From the NCBI GenBank assembly GCA_905221605.1, contig CAJNDS010002484.1, forward strand, positions 353,188 to 397,626: a stretch of 44,439 nt of DNA, in the 5' to 3' direction. Below are positions 38,199 through 44,439 of this stretch, piece after piece. The notes below the pieces were generated by a model. It ran no database searches. It was not told the DNA's origin and worked only from the letters and a program-made list of their open reading frames with translations. Made by a program: the position numbers and the translations under genes. The DNA comes from Symbiodinium natans. Lineage: Eukaryota; Sar; Dinophyceae; Suessiales; Symbiodiniaceae. Position 1 is the stretch's first letter, and every line of letters begins with the position of its first letter.

Positions 38199-38360
38199 AA
38201 CCCTAAACCCTAAACCCTAAACCCTAAACCCTAAACCCTAAACCCTAAACCCTAAACCCTAAACCCTAAACCCTAAACCCTAAACCCTAAAACTCCAAAC
38301 CCCAAACCCTAAACCCTAAACCCTAAACCCTAAACCCTAAACCCTAAACCCTAAACCCTG
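38199..38360. repeat. Interstitial telomeric array
   Basis: About 22 units with one CTCCAAA/CCCCAAA interruption. Confidence 0.95.
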
Positions 38361-38445
38361 AGGCCCTGCCCCTTGACTTCCTGTGTTTTCTGAGAATTCC
38401 GAAGCGCTGATTCCCATGGGTGTTTGGGGGCTATGGGGGTTTCGG

Positions 38446-38500
38446 CTTTAGGCTTTAGGGTTTAGGGTTTAGGGTTTATAAGGGTTTAGGGTTAGGGTGG
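38446..38500. repeat. Telomeric block, TTTAGGG strand
   Basis: Six to seven units, one interrupted by TATAAGG. Confidence 0.75.
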
Positions 38501-38534
38501 TTGCCGGAGGGCTTGGGCATTCACGGGGGGGAGG

Positions 38535-38720
38535 AGCTTACTTGAAAGTTCGCGGGTGGTTGTAAGTAGGGTTTAGGGTTTAGAGTTTGGGGTTCAGGTT
38601 TTAGGGCTACTTGAAGGTTCAGGGGTAGCTATAAGTAGGGCCATGCGTACCCTGCAGAAGGTTATAGCCAGTTAGAGGCATCGCTACCCCGCCTATATCT
38701 ACGCGTAAACCTCCAAGTAG
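38535..38720. mobile_element. MITE-like family, nested or tandem partial copies
   Basis: A first left end CTTACTTGAAAGTTCGCGGG (about 38537) is cut by TTTAGGG units; a second left end CTACTTGAAGGTTCAGGGGT (38607) pairs with TAAACCTCCAAGTAG at 38706-38720. Confidence 0.55.
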
Positions 38721-38749
38721 GCTCGCCACATGCCAAAACTCGCCTTAAA

Positions 38750-38910
38750 GGTTTGCGGTGTAGAGCTGCTTGCCTCGTTTCGGCGTCACGACTTCTTGCC
38801 CGTCTTGGGACCTTTGCTGGACGCGTACTTATGGCTCTCGAGCCGCAAGTTGTCAAAATTCAAAAAGCCTCCTGCGTTGCTGCCCGTCCCTCGGAAGGCC
38901 TTTTGCAGCC
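38750..38910 (+). promoter_or_regulatory. Conserved 5' flank of 14-3-3 gene C
   Basis: Shares the family flank, including AAAGCCTCCTGCGTTGCTGC and TTTTGCAGCC before ATG (AG at 38907-38908). The MITE-like element ends about 30 bp upstream. Confidence 0.5.
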
Positions 38911-40263
38911 ATGGTGGATCGTGAGAAGAGTGTGTACTTTGCCATTCGGCTGCCAACGTACTTCCGGGTGTAGGGTGTAGTCAATGTAGTTCATGGTGAA
39001 CCTCTGCTGAGGCCAAGCTTGCCGAGCAGGCGGAGCGGTATGACGAGATGGCCGATCACATGAAGAGCGTGGGCAATCAAAGCACTGAGCTCTCCGTCGA
39101 GGAGCGCAACCTGTTGTCCGTGGCCTACAAGAACACTGTAGGCTCTCGCCGTGCTGCCTGGCGCATCATCACCGGCGTCACGCAGAAGCTGGGCTGGCAA
39201 GAAAAAAGTTGGATCGTGCGAGCCAGAATCTTGATCGCTTGCTTCGTCTTTAGCATTTTCCCCGCGGTTGTGCATACCCTGGTGGCCAAGGAAGGAACGC
39301 ACCAAAGGCAACACGGAGAACGAAGCCTATGCCAAGGAATACTGCAAGAAGGCGGGATCTTCCATATTTTTTTCAACAAGTGTGTCAAAAGTGTGGATGT
39401 CCGGTTCGATCTTCTAGCAGCTAGTGGGCAGAAAGGTGGTAGCGAGGGTTCTAGGGTCATGACACGGGGCACCAGCTCATCTTTGGGCTGCCAGCTCGCA
39501 GGCCACCCGGAAACCCTGAAATCACAATGTCCATTTTGGGGTTTAGGGTTTAGGGTTTGGGGTGTAGGGTTTGGGGTTTAGGGTTTAGGGTGTCCAGGTT
39601 GAGGATGAGCTGCAGAAAATCTGCGACGACATCCTGTCTCTCTTGAGCCACAAGCTGATTCCGGGTGCGCAAGCTGGTGAGTCCAAGGTCTTCTACCACA
39701 AGATGAAGGCTGACTACTACCGCCACTCAGTCTAATGGCAGGAAGGTTTGGTCCTTTAGATCATCTCCGAAACAGTTGTCAAAGGGCGGTTCACTTCGCA
39801 CCCCTTCAATCCCCCTCATGGTGGGGGGGTGGAGCACCTTAGGCTACATCGCGGAATTCCGCGAGGGTGACGAGAAGAGGCAGGCAGCGGAAAACGCCAA
39901 CCAGGCCTACAGCGAGGCATGGGGGTTCAGCAAAGCTCTGAGTAGTTGATTTGCACGACACTTCGAGAAACCGACCTGCATGCAACGTCTCCCCTGTATG
40001 GCCAGGCAGCCGAGGTTGCGAACAAAGATCTGGCGGTCACGCATCCCATTCGACTTGGCCTGGCACTAAACTACTCCGTGTTCAAGTACGAGGTGAGGAA
40101 CCAGCCAGAAGAGGCCTGCAAGATGGCACGCACAGCGTTCGAGGATGCCATTGCTGAGCTGGACAATGTGGCCGAAGACTCCTACAAGGACTCGACGCTC
40201 ATCATGCAGCTGTTGAGGGACAACTTGACGCTGTGGACCTCCGACCAAGAGGGACAGGCCTAA
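38911..40263 (+). CDS. 14-3-3 protein, gene C (six exons, all GC-AG introns)
   Basis: Phosphoserine/threonine-binding dimeric adaptor. Exons 38911-38940, 39012-39187, 39291-39351, 39598-39721, 39843-39916, 40006-40263 join to 240 codons plus TAA. The full set of family blocks is present: [65 protein letters not shown] and [11 protein letters not shown]. All five introns start GC and end AG, including intron 3, which is GT in A and B. Compared with gene B the N-terminus is VDREKSVYF rather than ADREKHVYF. Exons 5-6, intron 5 (89 bp) and the 3' flank are nearly identical to those assigned to gene B, indicating recent duplication or conversion. Most compact and probably the best candidate for an expressed copy. 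Confidence 0.92.
39528..39596. repeat. Telomeric insertion in 14-3-3 C intron 3 with 6-bp duplication
   Basis: TGTCCA at 39528-39533 and 39591-39596 flanks 57 bp of TTTAGGG/TTTGGGG units. Gene B lacks the insertion at the same place (ACAACATCCAG), giving an empty-site comparison. It sits immediately before the intron 3 acceptor (AG 39596-39597). Confidence 0.8.
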
Positions 40264-40430
40264 GAGCCACAGCTGCGCAGCAGCGTCCTTGGACTCTGGT
40301 CCATGTCTTTTGGGTGTGGGGGGAACCTCTACTGACTTCCTGTGATACAGAGTCGCAGGAGCGTGATCAAAATGGGGGGCTCCCGCCCTGAAGCCCACTC
40401 ATGAACACTATGTAGCTGCAAAAGTTTGGC
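40264..40430. other. 3' flank of 14-3-3 gene C
   Basis: About 110 bp shared with the gene B flank, probably 3'-UTR, then unique sequence. Confidence 0.5.
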
Positions 40431-40434
40431 GCAA

Positions 40435-40640
40435 TGGAACCCGCGCGGACACGCGGACGCGCGGACGCGCGGACACGCGGACGTGCGGACGCGCGGACGC
40501 GGACTCGCGGACGCGCGGACGCGCGGACCCGCGCACCCGCGGACGCTCGGACGCGCGGACGCGCGGACTCACGGACGCGCGGACACGCGGACATGCACGC
40601 GGCGGACTCGCGGATATGCAGACGTGCGGGCACGATGAAC
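40435..40640. repeat. CGCGGACG octamer array 1
   Basis: GCGCGGAC/ACGCGGAC units with CCGCGG interruptions. Arg/Ala/Asp-rich frames on either strand are by-products. Confidence 0.95.
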
Positions 40641-40925
40641 CACTGACGCGCACACGGACGCGCAAAACTAAAAGCGCTCAGACCCGCGAACATATAGGCG
40701 GATGTATGCAAGCCTTTCGCTGGAAGACATATACCTCATCTAAGACTTTCGGTTTCGGAATGTGAAATCTTCTTGCGCGGCACTTGCAGCATATATGTCG
40801 GAAAAGTTCCCACAGACGACCTCGGTGGAGCAATTTTGTTTCGTAGCTGCCTTACAGAAAACTTTAAATGAGGTTTAGGGGCCTAGAAAACTGGGGCCAG
40901 GTTCGAGGCTGGGGGAGGGGGCCCA
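40641..40925. other. Spacer, no gene
   Basis: Unique sequence between array 1 and the minisatellite; nothing recognised. Confidence 0.4.
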
Positions 40926-40929
40926 ACCC

Positions 40930-41640
40930 TTCTTTTGTTTGGGGTTGGGTTTAAGGTTAACCCTTAACCCCCTCTCGGGGTCCAGCTGGGGGGGTTCGGG
41001 TTGACATGGGGGGTTGGGTTTGAGGGTTTGGGGCTGTCTTAAGCAAACCCAACACCCCCTTCTCGGTCCAGGTGTCGGGGTTGGGTTTAGGGGGTCCTGA
41101 TGGGGGTGGTTGGGTTAATTTAGGGGGCTGTATTTCAAGCAAACCCAAACCGCACTAACCCCCCCTTCTCGGGGTCCAGATCAGGGGGTTGGGTTTAGGT
41201 TCGGGTTCAAGCAAACCTTGCGATAGGGGGGCTTGGGCTGTATTTCAAGCAAACCCCCCTCTCGCAGTGCAGATGAGGGGGGTTTTGGGTTTGGGGGTTT
41301 GGGGCTGTCTTGCCATGGGTTGGCCCAACCCCCTTCCCGGGGTGCAGATGGGGGGGTTTGAGCTCGGGGTTACCGATGGAAGGGGTTGGGTTTCGGCGTT
41401 TGGGGCTGTATTTCGAGCAAAGGTCTAGGATGGGGGGGTTGAGTTTAAGGGTTTGAGCCTTTTCAAGTATCCAGATCGGGGGTTTGGGTGTAAGGGTTTG
41501 GGGCTGTATTTCAAGCAAACCCCGGTCAAGATGGGGGTTGGGTTTGGGGGTTTGGGGCTGTTACAAGCCAACCCAACCCCCCTTGTCGGGGTCGAGATGG
41601 GGGGGTTGGGTTTAACGGTTTGGGGCTGTTTCGCTGAAAC
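40930..41640. repeat. G-rich minisatellite, ~100-bp irregular units
   Basis: Repeated order GGGGTTGGGTTT, GTTTGGGGCTGTATTTCAAG, CAAACCCAACCCCCCTTCTC, GGGGTCCAGATGGGG; about seven units with heavy indels. Strong G-quadruplex potential. Frames are by-products. Confidence 0.8.
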
Positions 41641-41860
41641 ATTGTTTCGGATTCAGGGGTGTGGGGCGTGTGCTGCTCGTACCTTTCAAGAAATTACGTG
41701 TGGGTTTCCGAATAACTCCTGTGACCTTGCGCTGCTCTGCAATTCGGGGGCAGGATCTCTAGTCTTGTGTTGGGGCTTCAGGGTTTCCACTTGTCCTTTC
41801 AAAAAAAAGTCGGACTTGCACTGCACTCTGTGTGGGTGGGCACAAGCGCGCTGACGCGGC
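41641..41860. other. Spacer between minisatellite and array 2
   Basis: Unique sequence, no gene recognised. Confidence 0.4.
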
Positions 41861-41877
41861 GCAGAGACACTCGTACG

Positions 41878-42255
41878 CGTGGACGGACAGGCGGACGCGC
41901 GGACACGTGGACTCGCGGACCCGCGGACCCGCGGACGCGCGGACGCGCGGACGCGCGGACCCGCGGACCGCGCGGACCCTCGGACAGCGTCGGTACTCGC
42001 GGACCCGCGGCCCGCGGACCTTCGCGGACCCGCAGACCGCGCGGACCCGCGGACCCGCTACGCGCGGACTCCGCAGACGCGCGACGCGCGTACCCGCTGC
42101 ACCGCGACCGCGATGGGGGGGGGCGACGCGCTGACTCGCGGGACGCGCTAGCGCGCGGCGCGCGGGCGCGCGCACAGGTAGCTCGACGCGCGGACGCGCG
42201 GACGCGCGGACGCGCGGACGCGCGGACGCGCGGACGCGCGGACGCGCGGCGCGGA
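41878..42255. repeat. CGCGGACG octamer array 2
   Basis: Same unit as array 1; degenerate in the middle (about 41990-42180) and very regular at 42185-42250 (GACGCGCG). Confidence 0.95.
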
Positions 42256-42455
42256 CGCAGCTACCTGACGTTCATAAGTCAGGATGATGTCATTGACAGT
42301 GGTACCCTTGACAAGGTGGCCAGCTTGCATGGGTTTCGGGCAACCGGAATCCTGCCAGAAACATTCACACTGGCTGGCTCTACAAAGTAAGCCGTCACAT
42401 GGAGCCCGGCACACTGGTAGTCAGAATTGAAGGGCGACTTGTCGTTCGACGGAAC
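42256..42455 (+). other. Open segment without recognised family
   Basis: The frame to 42390 ends with VIDSGTLDKVASLHGFRATG and a further tail to TAA. It is protein-like after the octamer array but has no start of its own; unassigned. Confidence 0.25.
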
Positions 42456-42465
42456 GACACTTGCA

Positions 42466-42732
42466 CTCGATTGCCTTGCAAGCTTGACCCTGCAAGCGAT
42501 CCATGGACTTCAGTTTGAGCACTTAACATGCTGGGTCTATCTCGGATCTGATGCATGACATGTCTAGGGTAGCAGCATCTACGGTGGCGCCAGCATTTGC
42601 TGCATGCACGCAGGTACTGACTTGCTGCACAGAGCAAGCTGTAACATGCTGTAACATAAGATCACGCTTGCAGTAGATTGCCTTGCACTCGATTGCCTTG
42701 CAAGCGCGACCCTGCAAGCGATCCATGAACTT
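42466..42732. repeat. Direct repeat pair TTGCACTCGATTGCCTTGCA
   Basis: About 45-bp copies at 42460-42510 and 42680-42731 share TTGCACTCGATTGCCTTGCA and CCTGCAAGCGATCCATG; spacing 219 bp. Confidence 0.75.
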
Positions 42733-42739
42733 AGGTAGC

Positions 42740-43460
42740 ACGCCGACTCAAGCAACTGTTGCTGTAGCGGCCATGTCAAGGCAATGGCTTAATACTGCGC
42801 AGACCACATTACGCAATTATGCAGCTCCTGGTAGAAACAAGAAGATTGCCAGCAAATACTTATGAACACTTCATGTGCCAGTCAAACTTCAGCTCAGCTC
42901 ATGCGGATGGGTCCAACGAAGGCTGGAGCAGCTCCTTCCATGCTGTCATCTGAAAACTCGCATGGCTCCAGGCTAGAGCTTCCAGTCTGTGCAGAACGGG
43001 GGAATGGATTATTGGGATTCTTTTGGGGAGTATATAGGGACTACTATAGGGATCCATTCCCCCATTCTCTACTCGCCGCAAGTAAGTCATGCTTGACATG
43101 ACCATCACCATTGCACGTTGCACGGAATGCTGCAGGGAAGATCGCACTGCCCAGGATGCCGAGCTTAGTGGCCACCAAAGCGGGCACGAAGACTCCCAGT
43201 ACCTCTCCACCAGCAGTTCAAGGACCATTATTCCCAGAAAAGGAACCCATGTACTTATCTGACGTATCCTCACAGCTTGTCGCTTCGAGTTCAGTGTATG
43301 ATCACCCAACACCTTGGTACCTTGTTCACACTTCTTCCTGACGAACCTTCCCCAAAGCAAGTCCGAAGCTGAACCTCTCTGTAGACTTGGCACAGCTGGT
43401 GCTCGAGTCTGAGTCGTGCTCTCGATGGATTTCTGTGAATGGCCCTTCCCCCTGGACCTC
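42740..43460. other. Possible coding remnant on + strand, unassigned
   Basis: Short + frames (42862-43101, 43111-43341) with protein-like composition, e.g. MPSLVATKAGTKTPS, are broken by the hairpin at 42993-43070. A longer minus frame (42899-43462) overlaps but reads through the hairpin. No family recognised, so none is called. Confidence 0.2.
42993..43070. mobile_element. Hairpin element with 17-bp arms
   Basis: AGAACGGGGGAATGGAT (42993-43009) and ATCCATTCCCCCATTCTCT (43052-43070) pair with 1 mismatch over 17 bp; the loop contains GTATATAGGGACTACTATAG. Similar in layout to 25137-25244. Confidence 0.65.
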
Positions 43461-43496
43461 AAAGCCCCAATTGAACACTCGCAATTTGTACATCCT

Positions 43497-43592
43497 AAAC
43501 CTGGGGGTTGCTGAGAACTATGGGCCCTTGTATCCCTATAGTTTAGGGTACCGAAAAGGGCCCATAATTTACATGAACCCCCACATTGTCCA
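43497..43592. mobile_element. Imperfect hairpin with ATGGGCCCTT arms
   Basis: CTGGGGGTT...TATGGGCCCTT and AAGGGCCCATA...AACCCCCAC are inverted over about 32 bp with an internal mismatch block; the centre holds CCCTATAGTTTAGGGTACC. Confidence 0.5.
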
Positions 43593-43784
43593 TTATCGCT
43601 GCTGGGCTCCTGGCCGGAGATGCCATGCAGCTTGCTTTGCCTTGCTCCAGCAAGAGGGTTGAGGGTAGGGTTGAGGGTTTGGGGCTTCGGGTTTAGGGGT
43701 TGGAGAGATGATCAGACGTATCAACTTCCCAACACGCCAGCGCGAAACAGAGCTTGCGCAGCATGGAAACCTATGCATGCAATG

Positions 43785-44030
43785 CTAGTATTTGTTTTTT
43801 TATTTCAGATTAATATTAACTGTTATTACATGTGTGTCGCATAGAAAATACAAAAATATATCATGAATCAGATATTCGTTGGAATAATTTTGTATCAGAA
43901 CAATGCATGCAATTGTTTAAGGATACTATGAGTATTCATAACTTGAAGCATGTTCAAATAGGGATTGAAAGTATGGCGCGTCGTATATTGCGTTTATTGG
44001 GAATGGGGGACACTTCGAAACCATTGTGTC
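43785..44030. other. Second AT-rich island with a 75-codon frame
   Basis: AT-rich sequence preceded by TTTTTTTATTTCAG. Its + frame (43832-44059) includes SEQCMQLFKDTMSIHNLKHV and ESMARRILRLLGM; protein-like, family not recognised. Composition resembles the helicase island at 21061-21850. Confidence 0.35.
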
Positions 44031-44059
44031 CTTGCCTAGCGAGCCAAGCAAACCCATAG

Positions 44060-44439
44060 AATAATGCACCCTGGTTCAACATGACTAACGAAGAATGGAC
44101 GTGCGATGTTGTCACTTCTGCCTTGTCCCGATGCCTTCCGCTCCATCTTTACCTGTGGGCCCGGTGTGCCTGACTGACTCGCAACATTTTTCATGACGAT
44201 CCCGAAGGGGGGCGGTTGTCGTTCCAAAGTCTGTCTAGCATCGTGGGAATTCTTAGGTCATGCATTGCTTGGAACCTTCCCTTGGCCCGCCCGTGTCCCG
44301 CCCTTGTCCCAACCCCTCCCGTCAAGCACCAGCTGAAGTTTTCTTTGAAGGCCCCCCCCCAATTTAGGCTCCCCTACAGCCTTAACGTCCCCTTAAGGCC
44401 CCCTTAAAAACACCTTTAAAGCTTAAGCTTCTTGAGGCC
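44060..44439. other. Right-edge spacer, no gene
   Basis: Unique sequence becoming C/T-rich after 44280; nothing coding supported. Confidence 0.4.

Noticed and set aside
40408-42390. Several 70-207-codon Arg/Ala/Asp/Thr-rich frames
   Set aside because: Translations of the CGCGGACG octamer in all frames, not genes.
42899-43462. 187-codon minus-strand frame
   Set aside because: It reads through the hairpin at 42993-43070 and has no recognisable family content; length may be chance in GC-balanced sequence.

Overview
The window looks like nuclear DNA of a dinoflagellate. The evidence is (i) plant/alveolate-type telomeric heptamers (CCCTAAA on the + strand, TTTAGGG on the other) at the left edge and scattered in dozens of blocks in both orientations; (ii) 14-3-3 genes whose introns are mostly GC-AG, with the donor often repeating the first bases of the next exon, a dinoflagellate habit; and (iii) a broken Ty1/copia-type retroelement with the long-spaced zinc knuckle (C-x2-C-x4-H-x6-C) I associate with algal copia lineages. 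The species cannot be named from sequence alone; a chromerid or another alveolate is the main alternative.

Region by region. 1-2110: telomeric and subtelomeric repeats, a CGT microsatellite and one exon-like island. 2111-2840: AT-rich sequence and a TGTAATGCAA-type satellite. 3572-5370: 14-3-3 gene A, six exons, reconstructed as 240 codons; its intron 2 is filled by the inverted counterpart of the upstream satellite. 5371-26100: a long repeat-dominated tract of telomeric blocks, microsatellites, a MITE-like hairpin family, small exon-like islands (two of which resemble TFIID subunit TAF7), and an AT-rich island with a decayed helicase-like reading frame at 21157-21720. 26361-27104: exons 1-4 of 14-3-3 gene B. 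27105-36987: about 9.9 kb holding telomeric arrays, GC-rich repeats, a 1.03-kb element with 20-bp terminal inverted repeats, a hairpin satellite, a deleted copia element and an exact partial duplicate of it. 36988-37408: exons 5-6, which complete gene B exactly where exon 4 stopped. 38911-40263: 14-3-3 gene C, complete, with a small telomeric insertion in intron 3. 40435-42260: two CGCGGACG arrays around a G-rich minisatellite. 42260-44439: non-telomeric sequence with short hairpin elements, no recognised gene and a second AT-rich island.

The three 14-3-3 genes (all +) form a dispersed tandem family sharing exon phases, intron positions and about 170 bp of 5' flank. They also act as a natural record of what invades introns here: a pentamer satellite (A intron 2), a telomeric patch flanked by a 6-bp duplication (C intron 3) and a possible 9.9-kb mixed insertion (B intron 4). 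The recurring theme is telomeric DNA used as filler: retroelement 3' ends, MITE copies and exon-like islands repeatedly stop abruptly at a telomeric array. No CRISPR array, prokaryotic gene, rRNA or convincing tRNA was seen.
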